Assembly: GCF_000787375.1 (NCBI RefSeq)
Contig: NZ_JRJU01000036.1
Location: forward strand, 1-44,321
DNA from: Halalkalibacter okhensis
Lineage (GTDB): Bacteria; Bacillota; Bacilli; Bacillales; Bacillaceae_D
Length of the DNA stretch: 44,321 bases
Direction of reading: 5' to 3'
Below, piece by piece: positions 1 to 8,433 of this stretch. Both the position numbers and the translations under genes were made by a program. Under the pieces are notes generated by a model. The model was not told the origin of the DNA and did not search any database. It saw only the letters and a program-made list of their open reading frames with translations. Each line of letters begins with the position of its first letter. Position 1 is the stretch's first letter.

Positions 1-53
1 GTGCTTTATATGTAGTATCAATCGATTTTCTCCATTTAAAAGCTGATAAAAAT

Positions 54-773
54 TTACTCTCCTAAATCGACATTATGATACACTTGTTGCACATCTTCTA
101 GATCTTCTAGTGCATCAATTAACTTTTCAAATTGTTCCTTTGCATCAGCTGGAAGAGATACATCATTTTGTGCAAGTATTGTTAGCTCCGCAACTGTGAA
201 CTCTTCTACTCCCGCAGCCTTACATGCTTCTTGAACCTCATGGAATTGATCTGGTTCCGCATAGACAATAATCGAATCGTCTTCAGCAACGATATCACGA
301 ACATCAACATCGGCCTCAAGCAAAAACTCGAGTACTTCTTCTTCTGATTTTCCTTCAAGGCCAATAACGGCGGTCGCATCAAACATAAATGAAACGGATC
401 CGCTCACACCCATATTTCCAGCATTCTTTTTAAAAGCCGAACGTACTTCTGCCGCTGTACGGTTAACGTTATTCGTTAAAGCATCAACGATGACCATTGA
501 GCCATTAGGTCCAAACCCTTCATAACGCAGTTCATCATAATTTTCTTCTGAACCGCCTTTTGCTTTTTCAATGGCGCGATCGATAATGGCCTTTGGCACA
601 CTATATGTTTTGGCACGCTCAAGCACAACTTTTAACGCTCGGTTAGACTCAGGATCTGGTTCCCCTTGTTTTGCAACCACGTAAATTTCACGCCCAAACT
701 TGGCATAGACCCGACTCGTATTTGCATCCTTTGACGCTTTTTTCTCCTTAATATTGTTCCACTTACGCCCCAT
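54..773 (-). CDS. yeeI: YebC/TACO1-family protein, YeeI (YebC2) type
   Basis: This 239-residue protein begins [12 protein letters not shown] and contains the family signature [13 protein letters not shown] near residue 85 and [16 protein letters not shown] at the C terminus. The MGRKW start and the length match the YeeI/YeeN branch rather than the MAGHSKW branch (YrbC). Family knowledge: YebC proteins were long annotated as transcription regulators, and the YebC2 branch has more recently been linked to relief of ribosome stalling at proline runs. The ATG at 773 is preferred over a GTG at 782 because it gives the conserved N terminus. It is transcribed alone, divergent from the ferredoxin gene. 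The assignment to the family is secure; the exact cellular role is less so. Confidence 0.93.
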   Translation of the reverse strand: MGRKWNNIKEKKASKDANTSRVYAKFGREIYVVAKQGEPDPESNRALKVVLERAKTYSVPKAIIDRAIEKAKGGSEENYDELRYEGFGPNGSMVIVDALTNNVNRTAAEVRSAFKKNAGNMGVSGSVSFMFDATAVIGLEGKSEEEVLEFLLEADVDVRDIVAEDDSIIVYAEPDQFHEVQEACKAAGVEEFTVAELTILAQNDVSLPADAKEQFEKLIDALEDLEDVQQVYHNVDLGE

Positions 774-985
774 AATGAACACTCGCTTTCAACTATATCT
801 ATTGTTTTCACTATCAGTTCACTTGTTTTTAGAACTGATCCATAATTCACCAACATTTATTATACTATACATTTATTCATTGTTTCGAGTTTTATCTTTT
901 CGTCTTTAATAGGGCTTTTCGATGTTACACATTTAGTCCAAATTATGGTAATGTTTTTAGTAACCGTGAAAGGAGGAGATAACTT

Positions 986-1309
986 ATGCCAACGATTCAA
1001 GTAGAAGGAAGAGGGTCTTTCCAAGTAGAGGAAGGAACGAAATTAGTACTGGCTTTAGAAGATAACGATGTCGATATTTTGCATCGCTGTGGCGGAAACG
1101 CACGATGTACGACCTGTCGCGTCGAAGTCCTTGCAGGAGATGCCGGTCCCGTTGAGGAAGCAGAAGCAAAGATTCTCGATGCAAAAGGATTTAGAGAGGA
1201 AAACATTCGACTTTCCTGTCAAATAAGAGTACAGTCAGATTTAACTGTAAAACCTGTTATGACAGCAACTGATTCAGGGATGGACCCAGGTACTCGTCCT
1301 CAAGACTAA
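986..1309 (+). CDS. 2Fe-2S ferredoxin
   Basis: The product is 107 residues long. It shows the plant/adrenodoxin-type cluster motif: HRCGGNARCTTC (three cysteines near residues 35-43) and a fourth cysteine in LSCQIRV near residue 78. It should be a soluble electron carrier binding one [2Fe-2S] cluster. A strong ribosome site (AAAGGAGGAG) lies 6-7 nt before the ATG. The gene stands alone between divergent neighbours and is closed by a hairpin at 1325-1359, so its redox partner cannot be read from context. The C-terminal tail after residue 90 is short and polar and probably disordered. Confidence 0.9.
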   Translation: MPTIQVEGRGSFQVEEGTKLVLALEDNDVDILHRCGGNARCTTCRVEVLAGDAGPVEEAEAKILDAKGFREENIRLSCQIRVQSDLTVKPVMTATDSGMDPGTRPQD

Positions 1310-1324
1310 GAAAAAACGAACCAA

Positions 1325-1359
1325 AAAGGAGCGATGGCATCACCAGCCACCGCTCCTTT
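1325..1359 (+). terminator. Hairpin terminator after the ferredoxin gene
   Basis: A 14-bp stem (1325-1338 paired with 1346-1359, one G-U pair) with a 7-nt loop starts 15 nt after the ferredoxin stop. The T-tract is short (TTTCTC). It also lies just past the end of the minus-strand operon, so it may serve both strands. Confidence 0.75.
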
Positions 1360-1365
1360 CTCAAC

Positions 1366-1494
1366 TCACGAAAAAATTTCTAACCCAAACACAAAATGGG
1401 CAATAAAGAAAACAACTAACATCATAATGAGCCCTACTAATAAGCCTCCAATAGGTTCTCTTAAGTCTGGGTGAATCACTTTTTTCTTCAGCAC
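1366..1494 (-). CDS. Small single-pass membrane protein (42 aa)
   Basis: Reading the minus strand from a GTG at 1494 gives 42 residues with a basic start (MLKKKVIHPDLREPIGG), then one hydrophobic helix (LLVGLIMMLVVFFIAHFVFG) and a TGA at 1366. AGAGGTG lies 6-7 nt upstream as ribosome site. It is the last gene of the minus-strand ABC operon, 25 nt after the preceding stop. I do not recognise a family. The basic-then-hydrophobic layout predicts a membrane protein with its N terminus in the cytosol. Confidence 0.6.
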   Translation of the reverse strand: MLKKKVIHPDLREPIGGLLVGLIMMLVVFFIAHFVFGLEIFS

Positions 1495-1519
1495 GATTTT
1501 CACCTCTTTCCTTCATTGA

Positions 1520-1849
1520 TTAACGAATCATCAATGAAGAAAAGAACGTGCTTTGATATTTCACCGTCATTAATTGAACCATCCTTTTCTCTACCGGAAT
1601 AGGCGAATCAAATAATTGCACAATGTAGTTCGATAGAATTGAGCTATCGTCTTTAAAGGTGCTGTTCCAAAGCTTCGTGATTACTGCTTGAAAAGAAGGT
1701 GCACTTAGCCCTCCTTCACTAATGGACCATTCAATCGAATCAGAAATTTCGGTATCACCGTCATACGGTTTTTCACTCATTGAAAAACCGTATAAACTAA
1801 AAACAATCGAAAACACTATGCTAAGCAAAAAGATCCGTTTATAAATCAT
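1520..1849 (-). CDS. Predicted secreted or anchored protein of unknown function
   Basis: This 109-residue product opens with a basic segment and a hydrophobic stretch (IFLLSIVFSIVFSLYGFSM), a signal peptide or membrane anchor, followed by an acidic region and a C-terminal half with no recognisable motif. I chose the ATG at 1849 because AGGTG lies about 6 nt upstream; further start codons upstream would add three residues. It lies 26 nt after the ABC ATPase gene, in the same direction, and 25 nt before a small membrane-protein gene, so it is probably co-transcribed with the transporter. No family recognised. Confidence 0.6.
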   Translation of the reverse strand: MIYKRIFLLSIVFSIVFSLYGFSMSEKPYDGDTEISDSIEWSISEGGLSAPSFQAVITKLWNSTFKDDSSILSNYIVQLFDSPIPVEKRMVQLMTVKYQSTFFSSLMIR

Positions 1850-1884
1850 CCTCATCACCTATTTACGTATCTAACATACCTGAA

Positions 1885-2760
1885 TTAGACGCTAATGTTA
1901 GTCCCTATTAAATACTCTAGTCCTTCTTCTAACGTTAATCTTTGCACATGTGTAATGTCTATGTTTTCATTTTCCAAGTCACTTTCGAGTTGCTGTAAAT
2001 CATTCGTCACAACTTGAATTGGAGAGGTTACTAGATCGATCACATTTGGATGATTTCGAATTCGATCCGTTACCTTTGATATCCATATTCTACCCCAATT
2101 TTCAAACATCTCATCCTTATCAAAAGAGTGAAGTATGTTCCCTTCATGAAGAACGGTAATCCAGTCACATATTGATTTTACCTCATCTATGGAATGAGTC
2201 GCTAATATTATGCTTCTTTCTCCGTCCTCCAAATAGTGTATCAAATCCTCTCTCATTTTCTTTTGAGAAATGATATCCACTCCAGCCGATGGCTCATCTA
2301 AAATAAGCAAAGTTGGACGATGACTAATCGAAAGAATAAACTCCACTTTCTTTTTCATGCCTTTTGAACACTTCGCATATTTTTTCGTACCATCAATTTG
2401 GTACCTCTCTAGTAAGTGTTGAAAGTACTGTTCATCCCAACTTGAATACCAAAACGAGACGAACTTAGCAAGTTCTTTAATCGACAGATGGCCAAATGGT
2501 TCAAGTAATTCCCCAGCATACCCAATTTGTTGCTTGATGTCTGTCTCATTTTCTTCATATGACTGATTAAATATTTCCAGAGAACCACTATTAGGTTGAA
2601 GCAAATTCATAATCAAACGAAAGAATGTACTTTTCCCCGAACCATTTGCTCCGACGATCGCAATCGCAGTTCCTTTCTCTACCTTCATATCAATCGGGCC
2701 TAATGTAAATTTCTTGTATTGCTTGGTTAAACCATTTGTCGTTAGCAATGGGCTTTCCAT
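1885..2760 (-). CDS. ABC transporter ATP-binding protein
   Basis: A complete ABC ATPase of 291 residues: Walker A GANGSGKST (about residue 37), signature CSKGM (about 132), Walker B LLILDEPSAGVD (about 152) and H-loop ATHS. The last 80 residues form a C-terminal extension typical of drug- or antibiotic-exporter ATPases of the YtrB/YhcG kind. It follows the GntR gene by 2 nt, with the ribosome site GGGGGA overlapping the end of that gene, and works with the permease at 3174-3914. The regulator-plus-ATPase pairing recalls B. subtilis YhcF/YhcG and YtrA/YtrB; substrate unknown. Confidence 0.9.
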   Translation of the reverse strand: MESPLLTTNGLTKQYKKFTLGPIDMKVEKGTAIAIVGANGSGKSTFFRLIMNLLQPNSGSLEIFNQSYEENETDIKQQIGYAGELLEPFGHLSIKELAKFVSFWYSSWDEQYFQHLLERYQIDGTKKYAKCSKGMKKKVEFILSISHRPTLLILDEPSAGVDIISQKKMREDLIHYLEDGERSIILATHSIDEVKSICDWITVLHEGNILHSFDKDEMFENWGRIWISKVTDRIRNHPNVIDLVTSPIQVVTNDLQQLESDLENENIDITHVQRLTLEEGLEYLIGTNISV

Positions 2761-2762
2761 GG

Positions 2763-3155
2763 TTATCCCCCATTCGTTTTCATATTAATCACATCTTCAA
2801 AGATTCGTTTAATCTCACTACGCGACCAGCCTAATTGTTCTGCCTGTTCAATGGTTTTCTTAAAAGCATCGACAACCACTTTTTGTTTGGTCTCTTCCAT
2901 TTTTACCGTTTCCATCTCTTTTACAAACGTCCCTTTCCCTTGAACGGTTTTAATAAATCCATGGCTTTCTAGATTTTGATACGCTCTTCTTGTCGTTATC
3001 ACACTACATTGAAGGTCATTAGAAAGAACTCGAATGGAAGGTAGCGGTGTACCAGGTGGAAGCTGTCCGCCAACAATTAGTGATTTCACTTGTGTTTCGA
3101 TCTGATGATAAATCGGCTCTCTGCTTTCTTCAGAAACTCGAATGGGTAGTTTCAT
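2763..3155 (-). CDS. GntR-family transcriptional regulator, YtrA/YhcF type
   Basis: The 130-residue length is that of the short YtrA subfamily: an N-terminal winged helix-turn-helix (residues about 10-78, with YHQIETQVKSLIVGGQL and LPSIRVLSNDLQCS) and only a short helical C-terminal dimerisation tail instead of a ligand domain. Such proteins usually repress the ABC transporter operon in which they lie and respond to cell-envelope antibiotics. It sits between the permease (18 nt before) and the ATPase (2 nt after), which supports local autoregulation. A candidate operator is described at 4453-4482. Confidence 0.9.
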   Translation of the reverse strand: MKLPIRVSEESREPIYHQIETQVKSLIVGGQLPPGTPLPSIRVLSNDLQCSVITTRRAYQNLESHGFIKTVQGKGTFVKEMETVKMEETKQKVVVDAFKKTIEQAEQLGWSRSEIKRIFEDVINMKTNGG

Positions 3156-3173
3156 TGGACCTCCTCCCTTCCG

Positions 3174-3914
3174 TTACACATAATCTCTCTTCTTCAAGCG
3201 GCGCATAAGTAACTTATGCCAAAGGAAGCAGCCCATCACACCAATGATGATCGAAACAATAGCAGAAAACCACCCAAAATCTTTGACTAATAATAGGCTC
3301 CATTCAACGATGCTATGTCCAACGATATGACGAAAGCTAAAAAACAAACCAAACATTAAAGCAATCCAAACAAATGGCAATAGATGCAAGACCTTCCCAC
3401 TTGTTCCGTATTCAATATATGGATTCATCCCACCAAGAGCAAGAGAATAACCAAACCAAAGCAAAATAAACACGAAAAACTCTGGCAACGTCACATAAGT
3501 AAAAAAGCTATCTGGCAACGCAAATGCCATGGCACCATAAAAGATTGTCGACATGATCAACAATGTGATGAGCATCATCAGAGTTTTGCTTAATGCAATA
3601 ACTGTCACAGGAATTGGTAAGGTTCTAAGAAAAGCCATTCGTTTGGTAAATGGATCGTCTTTGATCGTTTGAAACGATAAATAAGGTCCAGACATAAAAA
3701 TAGCTGCTAATGAAGGCACGATTGCAACAAAAAAGATATCTAGTACGATCTCGTTATAATACATCACACCATCACCAAACAAAGCTCTAGCTGCTTGCTC
3801 TAAAAAGATAGCCGTAAACAAACCAAAGAATACGACCGCAACAACTGTGAAAATAAAGCCCTTCCACGTGTACCTCATATCTTTTTTCACGAGCCATAAC
3901 GCTTGAGTAAACAT
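3174..3914 (-). CDS. ABC-2 type membrane permease
   Basis: The protein has 246 residues with about six predicted membrane helices, beginning MFTQALWLVKKDMRYTWKG, the cytosolic lead-in typical of ABC-2 exporter permeases. It is the membrane half of the exporter whose ATPase is at 1885-2760, with the GntR regulator between them. AAGGAGG at about 3921-3928 is its ribosome site and overlaps the end of the upstream membrane-protein gene, so the two are probably translated from one message. Substrate cannot be inferred. Confidence 0.82.
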   Translation of the reverse strand: MFTQALWLVKKDMRYTWKGFIFTVVAVVFFGLFTAIFLEQAARALFGDGVMYYNEIVLDIFFVAIVPSLAAIFMSGPYLSFQTIKDDPFTKRMAFLRTLPIPVTVIALSKTLMMLITLLIMSTIFYGAMAFALPDSFFTYVTLPEFFVFILLWFGYSLALGGMNPYIEYGTSGKVLHLLPFVWIALMFGLFFSFRHIVGHSIVEWSLLLVKDFGWFSAIVSIIIGVMGCFLWHKLLMRRLKKRDYV

Positions 3915-3926
3915 TCATCTACCTCC

Positions 3927-4433
3927 TTAATTAAAGAAGCGATTCGATACTCCATCATCACGATGTCCAAGCAAATCAACTCCGAAATAAGCAAGAATAA
4001 CAAACACAATTGTCCAAACTGTAATGCTAGCCGTCATCCAAACAAATGCTTTCTGCTTAGTAGCCCCTAAGGAAACACTCATAAATGCCGTTACGTGACT
4101 TCCGACAAACAATGGACCAATCATCGCTAAACCAGGTAAACCATATTTGCTCCAAATTTTCTGTGCGCGAACAGTTCGCTTGCTTTCTGTCTGGCCTTCT
4201 TCTTGTTCTTGGCCCTTATTCTTTTTCTTATTTCTCCAAGCTTTAATTTTATTTACGAAAACAATCACTAGAAATACCGTCACAATGTTTCCAAGCAAAC
4301 CTAAAATAATGACTGGTACGGCTGATAAACCAGCAATAATCGCGAGTGGTGCAACGGCATACCCCTCAAGAAAAGGCACAGCAGATAAAATAAAGACTAA
4401 AACATACGCCCATAATAATTCAAAGAAATTCAT
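3927..4433 (-). CDS. Small multi-drug export family membrane protein
   Basis: This 168-residue membrane protein has the profile of the small multi-drug export family (COG2426): an N-terminal ELLWAYVLVFILSAVPFLEGY, a charged loop (residues 63-90, rich in K, E and Q) and a C-terminal half with KYGLPGLAMIGPLFVGSHVTAF. It has about four or five helices. Transport by members of this family is poorly documented despite the name. It is the first gene of the minus-strand run that continues with the ABC permease 12 nt downstream, so it probably shares its promoter. AGGGGATG is the ribosome site. Confidence 0.82.
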   Translation of the reverse strand: MNFFELLWAYVLVFILSAVPFLEGYAVAPLAIIAGLSAVPVIILGLLGNIVTVFLVIVFVNKIKAWRNKKKNKGQEQEEGQTESKRTVRAQKIWSKYGLPGLAMIGPLFVGSHVTAFMSVSLGATKQKAFVWMTASITVWTIVFVILAYFGVDLLGHRDDGVSNRFFN

Positions 4434-4452
4434 TTAATACATCCCCTAACTG

Positions 4453-4482
4453 TTATACTGTTTATATTTATATACACACTAT
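4453..4482 (-). promoter_or_regulatory. Candidate GntR operator upstream of the ABC operon
   Basis: An AT-rich imperfect palindrome lies about 20-50 nt upstream of the first gene of the operon. Its outer arms read TATAGTGT and ACAGTATA on the minus strand (one mismatch). Position and symmetry fit an operator for the GntR protein encoded in the operon. This is inference from placement only. Confidence 0.35.
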
Positions 4483-4520
4483 AACATCCTTATTTGTTAA
4501 AGAAAAGAGGAATTTCAAAA

Positions 4521-4554
4521 AAAGACGTATGCCTAGTCGTAGGCACACGTCTTT
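4521..4554 (-). terminator. Rho-independent terminator
   Basis: Stem AAAGACGT/ACGTCTTT (4521-4528 with 4547-4554) extended by TGCCTA/TAGGCA, loop GTCG. Read on the minus strand it is followed by seven T, so it ends the ABC exporter operon at 4573-7016. The plus strand also ends in a T-rich stretch. Confidence 0.9.
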
Positions 4555-4572
4555 TCTTCTTATCAAAAGACT

Positions 4573-6207
4573 TTAACGTATTTTGACTTTCTTAAAGATA
4601 CGATCATTCCAAAGAAAGTAATTGACAAGCAATAAAAGAACAATGTAAATATAGATTCCAAAAGGAACCATTGAACTTAGATAATGCAGTCCAATAAAAG
4701 GTCCAATCAATAGCAGCAAAATAAAAATGGTAAAGCCCTCTCCTTGTTGTCCCGCTTTAAACGATTCAGAAAACGGCAAAGCCTTTTTTAATAATAGGAA
4801 ACACAAAACCGTATATACAAATGAACTTAATAATACCGTCAATAAATGCGGAACAATCGCAACTGTAAAAATGTAGCCAAATATCAAACATTGTAAGATA
4901 TATACAGGAAGAAACAGCTTCATGAGAAATGCTTTTAAAGTACCTTTGAAAATAGGTCCTGGATGCTCTATTGGTGCTGCTTGATAGATCCAAGCCCCTT
5001 TATAAGTCCCTGAGTATTTCAACATCATTATAATAGTCGGAATGATTAATAAACAAACATAGATCGCCAAATAATATTGAGTTGAAGCCATCTCCTCTAA
5101 CGTTCTATAACGAAACTCATTATAAAACAATAAGATCGGTAGCACGAAGGCGAGCCCTAATGAAGGATACACCTTTAACTTAAACTCTCTTTCCTGCTTC
5201 ATCATCGTATTGGCAAATCGGTAAAATGTTCTTTCTTTACTGTTACGACAAATCCACTTTGCCACCAAGCTACCTTTATGACTGCTTTTTCTACCACCAC
5301 TTTGGGCCGTAAGCTTTTGAAGGTTCCTCTCAAAAGAAGGCATTAATTTAATGTAGAGCACAATAGAAAAGATTGGCACAATAAATGCTAAAGCCGTATA
5401 AATCAATATAAACATATTGGTATGACCATTTAAGATCCATTCGAACGGAGCAGCATACCACATTGGCGGAAGAAAGAACTGCCACCAATCTAAATTAACT
5501 TGAATATCAATATTAATAAACTCAAAAGAACGAATCACTAATTGATATCCAACAATCGTTGCAAGTGACAACATAATTTGAACATAATTGATCAGATCCA
5601 TTAATTTCTCGCCATCAAAGAAGCGTAAAATAAACAAATAAAGCAAGGCTGTTATGACAATAATTAAGAGATTTACAAATAGTATCTCTACAAGAAAGAT
5701 AAGAAAAAAGACAATGCCTTTTGTAAATAAAGAAACAAGCAAGGGAATCGCCATAATCGAACCAGTTAAAAAAAATAAATAAATGACGATGTGTACAAGT
5801 TTAGACGCACTAATTGTCTTCTGAGTAACAGGTTTTGTTTGCAAGATTGTTTTATCTCGTATGTCTAAAAGAACAGACGAGAAATCCGAAATCATCGATG
5901 TCATAATAATAAACATTGCTATTGAAAAGACAATACTCATTTGAAACAAATAATTTTCACCAACAAGAATAAAAGGGACGAGTACAAGCCCAAAAAGGCC
6001 ATAAAGCCATAACGACTTTAAAAATTGATTTCCTTCTTTCTTTTTGTCGGTCTTTGCGTTGGATTGAGTAAAGATCGTTGGGACCCTTCTATTATCCATC
6101 GTTAATTTCACCTGCAAAATCTTACGCATGATGTTGTAATCAACACCTAATTTCTCAAATACACTTCGAAAATAGTCTAGTAGTTTAAGAGTTAGAAAGT
6201 TCTCCAT
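4573..6207 (-). CDS. Large ABC exporter permease
   Basis: A 544-residue polytopic membrane protein with about 11-12 hydrophobic helices and a charged cytosolic loop near residues 300-340. It follows its ATPase gene by only 2 nt, so the pair forms one exporter. Length and layout resemble YthQ-like or EcsB-like permeases of Bacillus; which of these it is cannot be settled by eye. A terminator follows 19 nt after the stop. Substrate unknown. Confidence 0.8.
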   Translation of the reverse strand: MENFLTLKLLDYFRSVFEKLGVDYNIMRKILQVKLTMDNRRVPTIFTQSNAKTDKKKEGNQFLKSLWLYGLFGLVLVPFILVGENYLFQMSIVFSIAMFIIMTSMISDFSSVLLDIRDKTILQTKPVTQKTISASKLVHIVIYLFFLTGSIMAIPLLVSLFTKGIVFFLIFLVEILFVNLLIIVITALLYLFILRFFDGEKLMDLINYVQIMLSLATIVGYQLVIRSFEFINIDIQVNLDWWQFFLPPMWYAAPFEWILNGHTNMFILIYTALAFIVPIFSIVLYIKLMPSFERNLQKLTAQSGGRKSSHKGSLVAKWICRNSKERTFYRFANTMMKQEREFKLKVYPSLGLAFVLPILLFYNEFRYRTLEEMASTQYYLAIYVCLLIIPTIIMMLKYSGTYKGAWIYQAAPIEHPGPIFKGTLKAFLMKLFLPVYILQCLIFGYIFTVAIVPHLLTVLLSSFVYTVLCFLLLKKALPFSESFKAGQQGEGFTIFILLLLIGPFIGLHYLSSMVPFGIYIYIVLLLLVNYFLWNDRIFKKVKIR

Positions 6208-6209
6208 CC

Positions 6210-7016
6210 CTACACCTCTTGAACAATAGAGACAAATTCCTCAGCGATTTCTTGATGTTCATGAAACCCAGTTAATTGATTAAAAATTTGTTCTAATGTC
6301 CCTTCCGTGTTTTGTTCTTTCAACTCATCAAAGCTTCCATCTGCAATAATTTGCCCTTCAGATAGAAGGACGATTCGGTTACTAATCTTCTCGACAACTT
6401 CCATAATATGAGAAGAATAGAATATCGTTTTTCCTTGTGCTGCTAATTGCGCTAAAATCTCTTTCACCACCATAACACTATTAGCATCTAGTCCACTCAA
6501 TGGCTCATCAAGAAATAATAGATCAGGATTATGCAATAAACTAGAAATAAGTAAGACCTTTTGCCTCATTCCTTTCGAATAAGATGAAAGCCTCGAGTGA
6601 TACACCTCTTCTAAGCCAAATTTGGCCATCAACCGTCTAGCTTTGCTCTCTACTTGCTCAGGAGGAACTCCATATAATTCTCCTACAAAAGATAAATATT
6701 CACCTGCTGTTAAGTTATCATACAATTCAGCCGTTTCCGGCACATAACCAATATGCTTTTTATAATCTACTTTTCCATCCGAGATATCATTACCAAAGAT
6801 CGTGACGTTCCCATGATAACCTTCAATAAGGCCAAGCATTATTTTCACAGTCGTACTTTTCCCAGCTCCATTTGGACCTATATAACCAATGATTTGTCCC
6901 TTATACACGTCTAAATTAATCGCACGCAATACCATTTTATTCGTAAATGACATCGTGACATCTTCTAAAGATAAGATCGGTTTTTCTATTTTCTCCACAC
7001 TAATCATCCACTCCAT
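6210..7016 (-). CDS. ABC transporter ATP-binding protein
   Basis: A 268-residue ATPase with Walker A GPNGAGKST (about residue 49), Q-loop at ETAEL, signature YSKGM (about 147), Walker B LLFLDEPLSGLD and H-loop SSHIMEV. It drives the permease encoded 2 nt downstream. The start is uncertain: ATG 7016 or ATG 7007, the latter close behind GGAG. The family (CcmA/YthP/EcsA-like) is mostly exporters; no regulator gene is adjacent. Confidence 0.88.
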   Translation of the reverse strand: MEWMISVEKIEKPILSLEDVTMSFTNKMVLRAINLDVYKGQIIGYIGPNGAGKSTTVKIMLGLIEGYHGNVTIFGNDISDGKVDYKKHIGYVPETAELYDNLTAGEYLSFVGELYGVPPEQVESKARRLMAKFGLEEVYHSRLSSYSKGMRQKVLLISSLLHNPDLLFLDEPLSGLDANSVMVVKEILAQLAAQGKTIFYSSHIMEVVEKISNRIVLLSEGQIIADGSFDELKEQNTEGTLEQIFNQLTGFHEHQEIAEEFVSIVQEV

Positions 7017-7019
7017 AAA

Positions 7020-7379
7020 TAGAATTATCTCTCAATTTTAACATAAACACCCAATAAATAACCTACTAAATAACGAAAGAACTATAACAATAGAATGATA
7101 GATTATTAAGTTATTTGATAAAAACTATAATTTCCTCAAATAAATATGAGAAACCTGCAACTATCCTCCACTCACGAAAAGAATATCGTAAACTATAAAT
7201 ATAACCTGAAAAACTTTATAACTTGTATACATATAGGAAATTCACTCGTTATTTGTTTACATTTACGACAATCTGCTGATATATGTAGAGAAGTTTTTGC
7301 AGGAAAATACCTACTCAATCGAAAAATTAATAAGTAAGGAAAAAACTCCAACAAATGAAAAGAAAGGTGGTCGTTGTTT
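7020..7379. other. Divergent intergenic region
   Basis: About 360 nt of AT-rich DNA lie between the divergent ABC ATPase gene and the small gene at 7380. It must hold promoters for both, but I see no clear -35/-10 pair, and no RNA gene. Open frames here lack ribosome sites and look like chance. Confidence 0.5.
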
Positions 7380-7598
7380 GTGAACAGAGACCTAAGCCTA
7401 CAACAAATCGCCGAAGGCATGACAAAATCGCTGTTGAATGCTTCAGATAAAGATTTGGAAGGTTTTCAAAAAATCATCGACGCAACATTAGAATTAAGAG
7501 AGGCACACAAAGATTTGCAAAAAATGGTTCAAAGTTATTCAAATTCCGGAATTCAGCGTAGCGTAAATCATAGTCAAAGCCATTCTCATAACAGCTAA
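7380..7598 (+). CDS. Small soluble protein of unknown function (72 aa)
   Basis: The product is a short helical protein (VNRDLSLQQIAEGMTKSLL, then amphipathic segments) with a tail rich in His, Ser and Asn (SVNHSQSHSHNS). A GTG at 7380 is preferred over a TTG at 7374 because AAAGGTGG at 7363-7370 then lies 9 nt away. It is monocistronic and ends at a strong terminator. I do not recognise a family. Confidence 0.6.
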   Translation: MNRDLSLQQIAEGMTKSLLNASDKDLEGFQKIIDATLELREAHKDLQKMVQSYSNSGIQRSVNHSQSHSHNS

Positions 7599-7607
7599 TA
7601 CTACATT

Positions 7608-7643
7608 AAAGAAGGATCACATTGATGCATGTGATCCTTCTTT
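7608..7643 (+). terminator. Rho-independent terminator
   Basis: Perfect 15-bp stem (7608-7622 with 7629-7643), loop TGATGC, ten nt after the stop of the small gene; T-rich sequence follows. Confidence 0.92.
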
Positions 7644-7982
7644 ATTAGGAATTTCTCTTTTTTAATTTTATATCATTTAGAGCTGGGTTTCGGATCTTTA
7701 GCTACCTTATGAATGAGCTTCCCTCCTTTGCTGCACTCTCTTTCGGCTTTCATCAACGTCTATTTAATCATAAAAAAAGGCAGTTTCCGCATACTTTGTT
7801 GTTTTTATGAGGAAGACGTGTTCTCCATATGTTCGTTCCATTGCGCTTCAGTCACTCGTACCAGCAAGGCGGTGCCGAGCCTCCTCGGCTGTTCCTGCGG
7901 TGTCTCGCCCACCTCTACATGAGGCCACTGAAAAAGTGTTCGTTTATATTTCGGACTTGAAAAGTAGCTTCGATCTCGCTCC

Positions 7983-8087
7983 CGGGATGGGGGGCACGCT
8001 TTCCGCAGGCGGGCGTTGAACTAACCGGCTGCGCCGGTGGATTTCAACCTGCCCTTCCCTCCTGCAGGAGTCGGCCCTCCCATCCCG
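7983..8087. repeat. GC-rich long palindromic repeat
   Basis: A 105-nt imperfect palindrome. The outer arms are CGGGATGGGGGGC and GCCCTCCCATCCCG (one mismatch), then GTTGAA/TTCAAC, with a central hairpin ACCGGC-TGC-GCCGGT at 8024-8038. Its GC content is far above the surroundings. A related GC-rich stretch (about 7850-7920, with GAGCCTCCTCGGC) precedes it. The motif set (GCTTTCCGCAGGCGGGC, CCTGCAGGAGTC) is one I associate with dispersed intergenic repeats of many Bacillaceae genomes. It lies outside any gene. Confidence 0.7.
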
Positions 8088-8159
8088 TCCGCTTTGTTGA
8101 GAGGAAAGATAGAAATTCCCTACTCTTCAACGATCAAAAGAAAATAGGAGAAATAGCTT

Positions 8160-8194
8160 AAAAAGCCTTTGAGAAATTAAACCAAAGGCTTTTT
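8160..8194 (+). terminator. Orphan terminator hairpin
   Basis: A 12-bp stem AAAAAGCCTTTG/CAAAGGCTTTTT (8160-8171 with 8183-8194). No intact plus-strand gene lies just upstream, so it is probably left over from a lost gene. Confidence 0.7.
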
Positions 8195-8216
8195 GTCTAC
8201 AGTCAAATCAATGATT

Positions 8217-8360
8217 GAGTGGGAAGTCGCAGCATACATTTGTTTCTACTATAAAAACTGCACCAGCAGGTCCTGGTTCATCGTATAGTTATTTCGATGC
8301 TCCTAGTAACGGCCTATTTCTTGAGAACAGCTTGTGGTCGAAGTGGGCAAACGGGTTGTA
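8217..8360 (+). pseudogene. Possible gene remnant
   Basis: One plus-strand frame stays open for 47 codons and reads like real protein (TAPAGPGSSYSYFDAPSNGL, then FLENSLWSKWANGL and a TAG). It has no ATG and no ribosome site. It may be the C-terminal remains of a lost secreted protein. No family recognised; weak evidence. Confidence 0.25.
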
Positions 8361-8396
8361 GGGGCTATGGAATTCTTAATACAAATTGGTAAAGAA

Positions 8397-8431
8397 AAAC
8401 ACACATGTTGATATTCTCAACATGTGTGTTT
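8397..8431. terminator. Bidirectional terminator
   Basis: Perfect 15-bp stem AAACACACATGTTGA/TCAACATGTGTGTTT (8397-8411 with 8417-8431), flanked by T-runs on both strands. It closes the minus-strand gene ending at 8434. Confidence 0.9.
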
Positions 8432-8433
8432 TT

